Part shown: positions 24,122 through 32,779 of the stretch, in pieces
Layout: each line of letters begins with the position of its first letter
Numbering within the stretch: position 1 is the stretch's first letter
From: Runella sp. SP2
Lineage (GTDB): Bacteria; Bacteroidota; Bacteroidia; Cytophagales; Spirosomataceae
Reading direction: 5' to 3'
Length of the DNA stretch: 64,000 bases
NCBI RefSeq assembly: GCF_003711225.1
Contig: NZ_CP031030.1
Location: forward strand, 3,596,001 to 3,660,000
Notes under the pieces: generated by a model
The model's database searches: none
What the model was told of the DNA's origin: nothing
The model's input: only the letters and a program-made list of their open reading frames with translations
Program-made: the position numbers and the translations under genes

Positions 24122-25162
24122 ATGCGTTTTGTAGATTACCTTTCCATAATCAGATCTGCTTGGAACGATTTCGATTCGACCAGGCCCATTGAATTAATTG
24201 AAGACATTAGCGCCCGCGTTTCCACCAATCACGTCTTCCGCGTGACCCTTGAAGGTGGAGGCCACGTCATTGCCAAACTTTCGTATTTTGGAAAGTTTGA
24301 GCATTTTAAAGAAGACCACCGCCTGATTCACACCTTGGCCAATAACTTGCTGTATCCGTTTGAAAACGTATTGGCAAAGTCGTTGGTCAAAAACAATCAG
24401 GTGTTTGTGTATCGCTACCAAGAAGAAGGACTTGATGTATGGGTGGTTTTCTATAACCCGATTCGAGTCGCCGAAAAAATGCCTCGCCGTTTGGAAGAAC
24501 ATCATATCCGTACGTTGGGGTCTCAGATTGCTAAATTTCACAAAGCCTGTGCCAGTGTAAGCACCGTCATGCCGAAGTCTTCGAAAACGCTGCGTTCGGA
24601 CGTCCAAGATTTACTCAGTATGCTCAACACCGAAACAGGACGTTACGAGCATCGAATGCACATCGAAACCTTGCGGCGGCAGTGCAATCTTTTTCTGAAA
24701 CATCGCAAAGAGATGGTCGCCAACGCCGTCGAAACAATGCCCGTGTTTTTGGATTGGAACATTGGTAACTTCTCAGTTACGGAAAAACTAGAACTTTTTT
24801 CGCGCTGGGATTACGACTGGTTCCGTATTAGTTATCGGGTCATGGATTTTTACTTTTTCAGTAGGGTTTGCTCCGACGCTGGTGACCGAACTGTCTTCTC
24901 CTACCTGATTGAACCCTTGGCCGAAGAGCGTTTTGGGTGGTTTTTGGAAGAATACCACAAGGTTTATCCGCTGACCGAACGCGAAGTTCGTTTTCTACCC
25001 GAAGCGTATCGCTTTTTTATCCTCAACTACGTCATCAAATACGGTAGGTATTTTTTCCATCGTACCTACGCCACAAAATTGCAGCGAGAAGCGTACGAAA
25101 CCTATTTCCCGTCAATTGATACGTTCTCGGTTGACCCTATTTTAAAACGATTAGGACTTTAA
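24122..25162 (+). CDS. Kinase-fold (aminoglycoside phosphotransferase-like) protein
   Basis: A 346-residue protein with the layout of the APH/choline kinase superfamily: NHVFRVTLEGGGHVIAKLSYFG resembling the nucleotide loop and the ATP-binding lysine, then FLDWNIGNFSV (~residue 217) in place of the catalytic HGDxxxxN motif and FSRWDYDWFR for the metal-binding D. The catalytic loop has D and N but not the usual HG. A long helical C-terminal part follows. Substrate unknown. It is probably cotranscribed with mpl (15-base gap). Confidence 0.72.
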   Translation: MRFVDYLSIIRSAWNDFDSTRPIELIEDISARVSTNHVFRVTLEGGGHVIAKLSYFGKFEHFKEDHRLIHTLANNLLYPFENVLAKSLVKNNQVFVYRYQEEGLDVWVVFYNPIRVAEKMPRRLEEHHIRTLGSQIAKFHKACASVSTVMPKSSKTLRSDVQDLLSMLNTETGRYEHRMHIETLRRQCNLFLKHRKEMVANAVETMPVFLDWNIGNFSVTEKLELFSRWDYDWFRISYRVMDFYFFSRVCSDAGDRTVFSYLIEPLAEERFGWFLEEYHKVYPLTEREVRFLPEAYRFFILNYVIKYGRYFFHRTYATKLQREAYETYFPSIDTFSVDPILKRLGL

Positions 25163-25174
25163 ACTTTAAATCCT

Positions 25175-25206
25175 AAAGCTGTAAGGTTTTAAAAACCTTG
25201 CAGCTT
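25175..25206. terminator. Intercistronic hairpin
   Basis: aaagctgtaaggtttt is followed by its near-complement aaaaaccttgcagcttt, giving a stem of about 15 bp with one mismatch and a minimal loop. It lies between the kinase-fold gene stop and the HAD gene ATG at 25219. It may end the mpl operon or separate expression of the HAD gene. Confidence 0.6.
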
Positions 25207-25218
25207 TCTCACCTACCC

Positions 25219-26073
25219 ATGCTTACGATTGACTCTTTTGCCGATGTTGCCGCCCGCTACCAAGTTTTTTTCTTTGATGCGTTTGGGGTACTCAAAAACT
25301 CCCACGGGCTTATCCCTGGAATTCCCGATACGTTTGCGTATTTGAGAGAGAACCAAAAGCAGTTTTACATTTTGACCAACGATGCTTCGCGTAGCCCCCA
25401 ACAGCTCGCCGAATCATACTGGCGCATGGGTCTGATGGACATCACGCCTGACAACATCATTTCGTCGGGGATGTTGGCAAGAGAGTATTTGGAATTAAAA
25501 GTAAATCAGGGAACGGTGGCGTATTTGGGAACAGAGGATTCTGCCCACTACATCGAATCTTCGGAACGCAAAGCCCTATCCATCAGCGAATTAAACCTAG
25601 ATGCAATTGGCGATATAAACGCCCTTGTGATGCTCGACGATGAAGGTTTTGATTGGAACACCGACCTCAACAAAGCCACTAATTTACTCCGCCGACGCAA
25701 TATCCCCGTAATTGTGGCCAATACCGACGCTACTTATCCTACTTCCAAAACCCAAGTTGCGATTGCCATCGGTGGCGTGGCCGATATGCTGGAAAGTATT
25801 GTGGGAAAGCAGTTTATTCGTTTTGGAAAGCCTGATGCTCAAATGTTTATGTTTGCTTACGAGCGGGTGATGGAGCAAAATCCTACGCTCGGCAAAAAGG
25901 ACATTGTGATGATTGGGGACACGCTCCGTACCGACATTTCGGGTGGGAATAAATTCGGACTTGATACCGTGTTGGTACTGACAGGAAACATCCCCGCCGA
26001 AGATGCCGAAATTCGCATTCGCAGTACGGGTATCATTCCTACTTACGTGTGTGAATCGGCAGTTATTGGTTAA
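25219..26073 (+). CDS. HAD-IIA family hydrolase
   Basis: A 284-residue HAD-superfamily class IIA protein. Motif I reads FFFDAFGVLKNS: the nucleophile Asp is present, but the second Asp of the usual DxD is Phe, as in the subgroup with DxWGVL. Motif II is in YILTNDASRSP, and the C-terminal motifs are GKPDAQMFMFA and MIGDTLRTDISGGNKFG. It is likely a phosphatase for a small phosphorylated metabolite; the substrate is unknown. The ATG at 25219 replaces an upstream TTG. Its stop overlaps the stop of the convergent monooxygenase gene by four bases. Confidence 0.86.
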   Translation: MLTIDSFADVAARYQVFFFDAFGVLKNSHGLIPGIPDTFAYLRENQKQFYILTNDASRSPQQLAESYWRMGLMDITPDNIISSGMLAREYLELKVNQGTVAYLGTEDSAHYIESSERKALSISELNLDAIGDINALVMLDDEGFDWNTDLNKATNLLRRRNIPVIVANTDATYPTSKTQVAIAIGGVADMLESIVGKQFIRFGKPDAQMFMFAYERVMEQNPTLGKKDIVMIGDTLRTDISGGNKFGLDTVLVLTGNIPAEDAEIRIRSTGIIPTYVCESAVIG

Positions 26074-27374
26074 CTTCCCTTTCGCCTCAGTTCTCGTTCA
26101 ATGGTTTCTTTGTACAAATAAAAATCGACCTGAAACGTATGCCGAGGCGAAGCGTTATAACGACGCCTCATCTGCTGGGTGTCGCGTTCGATGTCTTTTG
26201 TCATGGAAGCAACATCAGGCAAACGACAAGTTCCTTTTATCAATTTAGCGACCCATTTGGCTTGAACTTCAGCCAACGGCATAATGGCACCCAATGGCTG
26301 AATCAACCCTACAAAATATAGATTTGGCCAATCGGGATGTATCACTTTTTTGTACAACCGAAATTCGTTGTTCGCACTCACCTCAAACGCTTTGTCTTTC
26401 AAAAACGGGAACGTCGCTTTGTAGCCTGTTGCATACACAATCAAGTCATAGGTTTCGGTCGTACCGTCTTCAAAAACAACTTCTTTTCCGCGAAACTCCT
26501 TGATATTGGACTTATAATCAATCAAACCTCGGCCACTCAAATTGAGCAACTCCTGCGACACCGTTGGGTGTTCTTGCAAGGGTGGGCGCTTAGGAAGCGG
26601 CACGCCATACGCCTCTTGACGACCTCGGGCGAGCAAAAGGGACACTTTGAGTAAAAAACGCTGCACTGATAACGGCAATTTGGCCGTTAGGGGATTTGCC
26701 AGGCTATCAAAAGGTTTACTCAAAATCCAGTTGGGCAAAATATACGCCCCACTTCGCGTCGAAATCGTCACCCGACCCGAATGAAGTTTAGCTGCCTCAC
26801 AAGCAATGTCCACGGCAGAATTCCCAATGCCTACAATCAGGATATTTTTGTACATGACTTGTTCAGGAACTCGATAATGATGCGCGTGCAAGACTTCGCC
26901 CGTAAATGTTCCCACAAAAGGTGGATCGGGAAAACGAGGGTTCCAATGGTGGCCGTTGGCGATAATGACGTGGGTGTATTCTTTCACCTCTCCACGGTCG
27001 GTTGTCACTTTATACAAGCCATTGGATGTGGGCACAACTTCGGCAATTCCTGTATTGAAAGTAATTGAATTTCGCAGTCCAAAATGGTCAACGTACTCTT
27101 CAAAATACTTGATAATCTGCGAATGGTGCGGAAACATGGGCAAATCTCGCGTGAGCGGATAATCGCTGTACGCCATGATTTCGCGGTTGGTATTAATGTG
27201 CAACGACCGATACGCCGACGACATGTTGTTGTCATTGTTGTACCTCCAATTTCCGCCAATATCAGAGCCTTTTTCAAAACAATCGAAGCCAATTCCAAGG
27301 TCTTTGAGGGCTTTCGCCGCTGCCACCCCTGAAGACCCCGCCCCAACGATACATACTTGCTTTTGCATAATCAT
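26070..27374 (-). CDS. Flavin-containing monooxygenase-like protein
   Basis: A 434-residue FAD/NADPH monooxygenase. Visible are the FAD Rossmann motif VCIVGAGSSGVAAAKAL, GNWRYNNDNN, the FMO-type FTGEVLHAHHYR, the NADPH motif ILIVGIGNSAVDIACEA, and the YATGYKATFPF segment. By family it oxygenates a nucleophilic N, S or carbonyl substrate, not identifiable here. The ATG at 27374 overlaps the TGA of the upstream SGNH gene (ATGA), suggesting translational coupling; a second ATG at 27368 is an alternative. Confidence 0.9.
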   Translation of the reverse strand: MIMQKQVCIVGAGSSGVAAAKALKDLGIGFDCFEKGSDIGGNWRYNNDNNMSSAYRSLHINTNREIMAYSDYPLTRDLPMFPHHSQIIKYFEEYVDHFGLRNSITFNTGIAEVVPTSNGLYKVTTDRGEVKEYTHVIIANGHHWNPRFPDPPFVGTFTGEVLHAHHYRVPEQVMYKNILIVGIGNSAVDIACEAAKLHSGRVTISTRSGAYILPNWILSKPFDSLANPLTAKLPLSVQRFLLKVSLLLARGRQEAYGVPLPKRPPLQEHPTVSQELLNLSGRGLIDYKSNIKEFRGKEVVFEDGTTETYDLIVYATGYKATFPFLKDKAFEVSANNEFRLYKKVIHPDWPNLYFVGLIQPLGAIMPLAEVQAKWVAKLIKGTCRLPDVASMTKDIERDTQQMRRRYNASPRHTFQVDFYLYKETIERELRRKGS

Positions 27375-28228
27375 TCCGATTTTTTTAACCAACCTTCGGC
27401 CAAAGAAGCAATCATTGCCGCGCCTCGGGTATTAAAATGCAAGTTATCTTGGCTCAAATCCATGCCGTGCGACAGACAAATTTTATCCCAATCTTGGCCC
27501 AAAAGTTCGTGTTTGACTACGCTCATATAGACCAGTTTCAGGGTATCTTCAAAGGTATATTTGAGTTTTTTAGGGTGTTGTTGTAGAAACTCCTTCATTC
27601 GTTCGCGAACGGGCAAATACGTCAGTTTTTCGCGCTCAGCGACTTGTTTGATAAACTCACTGTAACGGTCGGCTTTGGCATTGGCCTCGTTTTGAAGGTC
27701 TTCACCCATGATTGGCAATGAGATTAGGGCAATTTGCGCACGGGTTTCGGTAGTGAGGCGACGCACAATTTCGGTATAGTTACGTTGATACCCTTCAAAA
27801 TCAGGTGTTACATTTTTGGCTATTTTTTTGAATTGGTAATAACTTTTTAAGGCCGCTTTACTCATGGTAGCATTGACATCGTTGGTACCAATTAGCAGCG
27901 TTACGTAATCGGGTTTTGTTGCAATGATTTCATCCAAACGCTCCAAAAGGGTATAAGAGAGGTCGGAATTTACCCCAGCATTGTAGAAAAAATACGGCTC
28001 TCCCAGCCAGCGTTCGAGCATATCCACGTAGTTGACGCTGACATTGCCGTGCGTGATGCTATCGCCCACGCACACTACTACTTTTTTACCCGCAGCTCCT
28101 GCCAGTGGACCTTGTCCTTTTTTAGGGAAATGGTCAGGACGATGGTACCGAATTTTGCGTTCGAGGTATTTATAGATAAGAAACACACATAATAATAAAC
28201 TACCAACCACAATCAAAAACACGCCCAT
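27371..28228 (-). CDS. Membrane-anchored SGNH/GDSL-type esterase
   Basis: A 285-residue protein with one N-terminal membrane helix (MGVFLIVVGSLLLCVFLIYKYL) and an SGNH hydrolase domain. All blocks are present: VVVCVGDSITHG with the nucleophilic Ser, YNAGVNSD, LLIGTNDVNA and the C-terminal SQDNLHFN with Asp and His. The linker after the helix is basic (RKIRYHRPDHFPKK). It would hydrolyse an ester at the membrane surface. It forms a coupled pair with the downstream monooxygenase gene. Confidence 0.9.
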   Translation of the reverse strand: MGVFLIVVGSLLLCVFLIYKYLERKIRYHRPDHFPKKGQGPLAGAAGKKVVVCVGDSITHGNVSVNYVDMLERWLGEPYFFYNAGVNSDLSYTLLERLDEIIATKPDYVTLLIGTNDVNATMSKAALKSYYQFKKIAKNVTPDFEGYQRNYTEIVRRLTTETRAQIALISLPIMGEDLQNEANAKADRYSEFIKQVAEREKLTYLPVRERMKEFLQQHPKKLKYTFEDTLKLVYMSVVKHELLGQDWDKICLSHGMDLSQDNLHFNTRGAAMIASLAEGWLKKSE

Positions 28229-28274
28229 AAAAAACAAAGTAATAGTCTGAAAATAATAAAGTTACATAAAATTT

Positions 28275-30143
28275 TCAATTGGCACACCCTTGCCCAACAA
28301 CCGCTTTAAAGTTGCTATTTTTTTCGGCGACAAAACCTGGCTGAAGCGTAATTGAGTTTTTGGCATCGTACGTCATAGTAGCGCCCGCTTTTACCGTGTT
28401 CACGCCCGTAATGGCGTTAGAAGCTTTCACGTCCCCTACTGTTCCTGCATTAAAAGTAGTCGTTACAGTCACATTCTGTGCGCAGACTGTGACTTGGTAT
28501 GAACTCGAAATCGAAGCGCAGCTTCCAATGCTACAGGTAGCGGAATAAGTTGTAGTTTGCGATGGATGCTGCACAATGCTATTGCCTATCAAACCTGCTG
28601 ACCATGACACGGTTCCTGCACATCCCAGAGCAAACAAAGTCACTTCTTGACCCGAAGATACCGTAGATGCCGTTGAAGTAATGGTCGGGGGCTGGGGAGG
28701 TAACGCTGGAACGGTGACCATTTGGCTCAAAATAATATTCCCAGAAGCATCTTTCAAATACACCCGATAATTTCCACCTCCAACGTTTACCGTCTGACTG
28801 GATGAAAAAGAAGTCGAAATAGCCCCGTTGCCATTGACCCAAAAATACTGATAACCACTTGGAGCAGTAATCGAATACGTATTATTCAAACAACTGAGGG
28901 TCAGCGAGGGAGGCGTTGTAGCGCTGTAGGGAGTTGCGTTGGCAAAGAACGAATTATCCAACGCACTATTCCACCGCGATGCCAGCTCAGAGACAGCTTG
29001 TTGACCATTCGTCAAATTTTCAAGGTGGGCACCATCAGGGCGAGGTGTCTGTAGATTATCCGTTTCGGGACCTGCAAAAATTTTATCAGCAGGGCTTATT
29101 GTAAGATTTTGGCCTGAAATAATGTTGGCATCGGCTACACTAAAATAAGAAGCCCTTGCCACTACCCAAGGGAGCATAATTTTACCCGAATGATTACGCG
29201 AGCGGCTAATCACATGTTTTAAGCTATCGCGGTATTCATTGGCCGAAGTATTGTCGTTGGGGTCGGCATTGTTGTTTTTGTGCGTATCTGACTCGCCTTG
29301 GTGCCACAGCACTGCCCGTACTCCAAACATTGACCCGTAATAATTTAAGGCTTTTCGCAAATAATTATACGGGAAGTTGGGGTTTCCCGCGTACAAAATC
29401 CCCACGTGAACATTGACGGAAGGAAGCCCATCCGCACTTCGGCTCCAATTCCCTACCGAAGAACCATTGGCGGCAGCATTAAAAAACATAACGGGTACGT
29501 TATATCGCGCTATGATGGCATCCCCGAGTTCTCCCCAAGCCCAGGGAGATATTCCGTTAGGGGCAATTGCCAACCCTGCCCCTGCGTTGTTCAACGTCGA
29601 AATCACGGGAAAAGGTGGTTCCACATTCTGGCAAATTCCGCTGGGGCACGGCAATGTCCAATTGATATACTTTACACGACCTTGTCCATCTGAGGAGGCT
29701 TTTGCCCCGTGGTTATCGACCCCTTGGGCATTGGACTGCCCCGCAACTACAAACACCTCACCTACCCCTACCCTCGACAATGTGGTCGTTTGAACCACAT
29801 TATTAAATAAAATCGAGCGCACTTCGAGGGTGTACCAGCCGCCCAACACACTAAACAAACTTCCTGAAAAAATTCCACCAGAAGGATTGATATGAATGGC
29901 TGTCCAATCAATATTTTGACCACCGCTAACGGCAACGAGTCGAGCCTCTATGCGATCGACAGCCCCCGTATAACTCCCTCCTACGTGAATCGTTGCCAAG
30001 TTAGACGTATTCCGTTGAAAAACAGCACCATCAAACGGAAAAGAAACAGATAACTGTGCCCGTAAATGCCACGAGCTACTGCACAACAGACAGAGGCAGA
30101 AAATAACCTTTTTCCAGGAGTTTTCACTGTGGAAGAAAAACAT
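28275..30143 (-). CDS. Secreted sialate O-acetylesterase-like (SASA) protein with coathanger C-terminus
   Basis: A 622-residue protein with a signal peptide (about residues 12-30, ending LRAQ). The catalytic domain shows GEVFVVAGQSNAQGVDNHG (SASA/GDSL-like Ser block) and VLWHQGESDTHKNN, then PRPDGAHLE with the catalytic Asp/His. After ~residue 400 come two Ig/PKD-like segments and a C-terminal ~80 residues (TTTFNAGTVGDVKAS ... ITLQPGFVAEKNSNF) of the 3-coathanger stack type common in Spirosomaceae. It probably deacetylates extracellular polysaccharide or glycans. Secretion route of the C-terminus is unproven. Confidence 0.86.
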   Translation of the reverse strand: MFFFHSENSWKKVIFCLCLLCSSSWHLRAQLSVSFPFDGAVFQRNTSNLATIHVGGSYTGAVDRIEARLVAVSGGQNIDWTAIHINPSGGIFSGSLFSVLGGWYTLEVRSILFNNVVQTTTLSRVGVGEVFVVAGQSNAQGVDNHGAKASSDGQGRVKYINWTLPCPSGICQNVEPPFPVISTLNNAGAGLAIAPNGISPWAWGELGDAIIARYNVPVMFFNAAANGSSVGNWSRSADGLPSVNVHVGILYAGNPNFPYNYLRKALNYYGSMFGVRAVLWHQGESDTHKNNNADPNDNTSANEYRDSLKHVISRSRNHSGKIMLPWVVARASYFSVADANIISGQNLTISPADKIFAGPETDNLQTPRPDGAHLENLTNGQQAVSELASRWNSALDNSFFANATPYSATTPPSLTLSCLNNTYSITAPSGYQYFWVNGNGAISTSFSSSQTVNVGGGNYRVYLKDASGNIILSQMVTVPALPPQPPTITSTASTVSSGQEVTLFALGCAGTVSWSAGLIGNSIVQHPSQTTTYSATCSIGSCASISSSYQVTVCAQNVTVTTTFNAGTVGDVKASNAITGVNTVKAGATMTYDAKNSITLQPGFVAEKNSNFKAVVGQGCAN

Positions 30144-30259
30144 TTTAAAGGGTATTTGTAGGGTTTATGGTGCTATTCGTCTTGTACTCAACATACCGTT
30201 GCAAATTGCTTTTTTTTAACGAAAAACCTATAACTCACTTCTCAAATTCTTTTCTCGCG

Positions 30260-30267
30260 TATTTTTG
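30260..30267 (+). promoter_or_regulatory. Promoter -7 box of pgmB
   Basis: TATTTTTG matches TAnnTTTG and lies 25 bases before the ATG at 30293. A clear -33 TTTG is not evident at the ideal distance. Confidence 0.5.
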
Positions 30268-30292
30268 CACCTCACAAAACCTATGTTGCACG

Positions 30293-30952
30293 ATGCAAGC
30301 ATTTCTTTTCGACCTCGACGGGGTCATTGTAGATACCGCCCATTTTCACTACCAAGCTTGGCGGCGTTTGGCCAACGAAAAATTGGGGTTTGACATTTCA
30401 GAAGAATTTAATGAAAGCCTCAAAGGAATCAGTCGTACCGAATCGCTCGACCGCATTCTTGCCCACGGCGGTGTCTCGCTCGACGATGTGACCAAAGAAG
30501 CCTACGCCACCCTCAAAAATCAGTGGTACGTAGAACTCGTCAACCAAATGACCCCTGCCGATATTCTACCTGGAGTCGTTGAATTTTTGGCTCAAACACG
30601 GGCCGATGGGATAAAAATTGCCCTTGGATCGGTGAGTAAAAATGCCAAACCTATTTTGGAACATATTGGGATTCTATCCGCTTTTGATGCCATTATTGAT
30701 GGCACAAAAATCTCCAAAGGCAAGCCTGACCCCGAAGTTTTTTTAAAAGGGGCTGAAGAACTCGGAATCTCGCCTAGCGAGTGCGTAGTGTTTGAAGATG
30801 CCGTTGCAGGGATTGAAGCTGGGCTAAGAGCAGGTATGAAAACGGTGGGAATTGGTCAACCTGAGGTTCTAACCAAAGCCGATATAGTTCGTTCCGACCT
30901 GAACAACTTCACACCCAATGAGTTAAAAAAAATCTTGTTTCCCGAACAATAA
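30293..30952 (+). CDS. pgmB: Beta-phosphoglucomutase
   Basis: A 219-residue HAD-superfamily enzyme. It has AFLFDLDGVIVDTAHFHYQAWRRL (motif I with both Asp), SLKGISRTESLDRIL (substrate loop with the RTES residues typical of beta-PGM), ALGSVSKNAKPIL, and SKGKPDPEVFL ... CVVFEDAVAGIEAG (motifs III/IV). It interconverts beta-glucose 1-phosphate and glucose 6-phosphate after maltose or trehalose phosphorolysis. The ATG at 30293 is chosen; the longer frame crosses the promoter. Genes for maltose phosphorylase are not adjacent. Confidence 0.92.
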   Translation: MQAFLFDLDGVIVDTAHFHYQAWRRLANEKLGFDISEEFNESLKGISRTESLDRILAHGGVSLDDVTKEAYATLKNQWYVELVNQMTPADILPGVVEFLAQTRADGIKIALGSVSKNAKPILEHIGILSAFDAIIDGTKISKGKPDPEVFLKGAEELGISPSECVVFEDAVAGIEAGLRAGMKTVGIGQPEVLTKADIVRSDLNNFTPNELKKILFPEQ

Positions 30953-30989
30953 ATTCAAAAATGGTACCCAAAAAAAAGACAGGATTTTT

Positions 30990-31085
30990 TTTGGAATAAA
31001 TTGTTTTCTATCTATATTTGCACAACTAATAATGGTGTGGATATAGTCGGAAAGCTGTTCGAGAATTTCGAGCAGCTTTTTTATT
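30990..31085 (+). ncRNA. Candidate ~60-nt small RNA (promoter-terminator unit)
   Basis: TTTG (30990-30993), a 19-base spacer and TAtaTTTG (31013-31020) form a near-ideal promoter. A rho-independent terminator follows soon after: stem aagctgttcga (31052-31062) / tcgagcagctt (31068-31078) and a T-rich run. A transcript from about 31027 to 31085 would be ~60 nt. Its 5' half contains only a five-codon frame (ATG-GTG-TGG-ATA-TAG). The hairpin also ends pgmB transcription, so the promoter is the decisive, unproven part. Confidence 0.5.
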
Positions 31086-31144
31086 TTTTATACTGCTTCG
31101 TTGACTGAATAACATAAAAAAAGCCGGGTTTCCCCCGCTCTTGA

Positions 31145-32740
31145 TTAACCTGCCGTTACTTTAAATTCCGATGTGGTATGGAACTGAATGTCGGGATTAT
31201 TGTCTCGATTCATCCGAACCATCCATTCCGAATCAGCTAAAAACACTGGGTTGTCGTCTTTGTCGTACCCAATTTGGGTTCCTTTCAAACGGATATATTC
31301 TTGAATTTTCTTAGGGTCTTCGCTGGTAATCCAACAGGCCCGCGAGGTATTCATCGGTATCCAACGGCATTTGGCACCGTACTCGTGTTCGAGACGGTAC
31401 TGAATTACTTCAAACTGAAGCTCTCCCACTGTCCCTACGACTTTCCGATTTCCAGGCTGTACCGTAAACAACTGCGCCACCCCTTCGTCGGTCAACTGCT
31501 GAATCCCTTTTTCCAACTGTTTCGACTTCATAGGGTCAAGGTTAATCAACTCTTTGAAAATCTCGGGTGAAAAACTTGGAATTCCTGCGTATTGTAGGTC
31601 TTCTCCTTCCGTCAACGTATCTCCAATTTTAAACGTCCCTGTATCGTACAAACCAATCACATCACCAGGAAATCCTTCCTCCACAACTTCTTTGGCAGAA
31701 GCCATAAAACTGTAAGGATTGGAAAAACGCACCGATTTGTCTAAGCGCGTATGGTGGTAAAATTTACCTCGCTCAAAAACCCCCGAACATACGCGTAAAA
31801 ACGCAATACGGTCGCGGTGACGCGGGTCAATATTGGCGTGAATTTTAAATACAAAGCCCGTAAATTTCTTTTCGAGTGGATCGACTGAGCGCACATTCGT
31901 AGGGCGAGCTGCTGGGAGTGGAGAAATTTGGCAAAATGCCTCCAAAAGCTCACGTACCCCAAAGTTGTTGACCGCACTCCCAAAAAACACGGGAGCTACC
32001 TTGCCCGACAAATACGTATCTCGGTTAAAGGTGTCATACACGCCTTCGATAAGCTCTACGTCTTCACGCAGTTGATTGGCATCGCGCTCACCTACTTTTT
32101 GGTCAAGTTCCGACGAGTCTAATTCCAATAAGGCCACGTCATCTTCCACCTTCGTTTTGTTGACTTTGAAGAAATACATTTGTTTCTCCAACAAGTGATA
32201 GACTCCTTTAAAGGTCGCCCCACCATTAACAGGCCACGTCAGAGGACGGACTTTTAGATTGAGTTTTTGTTCCAATTCATCCAACAAATCAAACGGGTTT
32301 TGCCCTTCACGGTCCATTTTATTGATGAATATAATCACTGGAGTATCTCGCATCCGACACACTTCCATGAGGCGTTCGGTTTGTTCCTCCACTCCTTTTA
32401 CACAGTCAATCACCAAAATGACTGAGTCCACCGCCGTAAGGGTACGGTAGGTATCTTCGGCAAAATCTTTGTGACCTGGCGTATCGAGAATGTTGATAAG
32501 CAGGTCATTATATTCAAACGTCATTACCGAAGTTGCCACCGAGATACCACGTTGTTTCTCGATTTCCATAAAGTCGGAAGTGGCCGTTTTCTTAATTTTA
32601 TTGGATTTAACAGCCCCTGCCGTTTGAATTGCCCCCCCAAAAAGTAGTAACTTTTCAGTGAGCGTAGTTTTTCCCGCATCTGGGTGACTAATAATCGCAA
32701 ACGTACGCCGTTTGGCGATTTCTTGTTCTATTTTTGACAT
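31145..32740 (-). CDS. prfC: Peptide chain release factor 3
   Basis: A 531-residue translational GTPase. G1 is [16 protein letters not shown], the switch segment [13 protein letters not shown]3 [20 protein letters not shown]4 FINKMDREG. The later domains show the RF3-specific [22 protein letters not shown] and RLEHEYGA. It recycles RF1/RF2 after termination. The ATG at 32740 is the family start. A TAacTTTG box on the minus strand (32775-32768) fits a promoter overlapping the end of the upstream gene. Confidence 0.96.
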   Translation of the reverse strand: MSKIEQEIAKRRTFAIISHPDAGKTTLTEKLLLFGGAIQTAGAVKSNKIKKTATSDFMEIEKQRGISVATSVMTFEYNDLLINILDTPGHKDFAEDTYRTLTAVDSVILVIDCVKGVEEQTERLMEVCRMRDTPVIIFINKMDREGQNPFDLLDELEQKLNLKVRPLTWPVNGGATFKGVYHLLEKQMYFFKVNKTKVEDDVALLELDSSELDQKVGERDANQLREDVELIEGVYDTFNRDTYLSGKVAPVFFGSAVNNFGVRELLEAFCQISPLPAARPTNVRSVDPLEKKFTGFVFKIHANIDPRHRDRIAFLRVCSGVFERGKFYHHTRLDKSVRFSNPYSFMASAKEVVEEGFPGDVIGLYDTGTFKIGDTLTEGEDLQYAGIPSFSPEIFKELINLDPMKSKQLEKGIQQLTDEGVAQLFTVQPGNRKVVGTVGELQFEVIQYRLEHEYGAKCRWIPMNTSRACWITSEDPKKIQEYIRLKGTQIGYDKDDNPVFLADSEWMVRMNRDNNPDIQFHTTSEFKVTAG

Positions 32741-32779
32741 ATTGTAGGCATTCGAATAAAAAGTCCGCAAAGTTACGGC

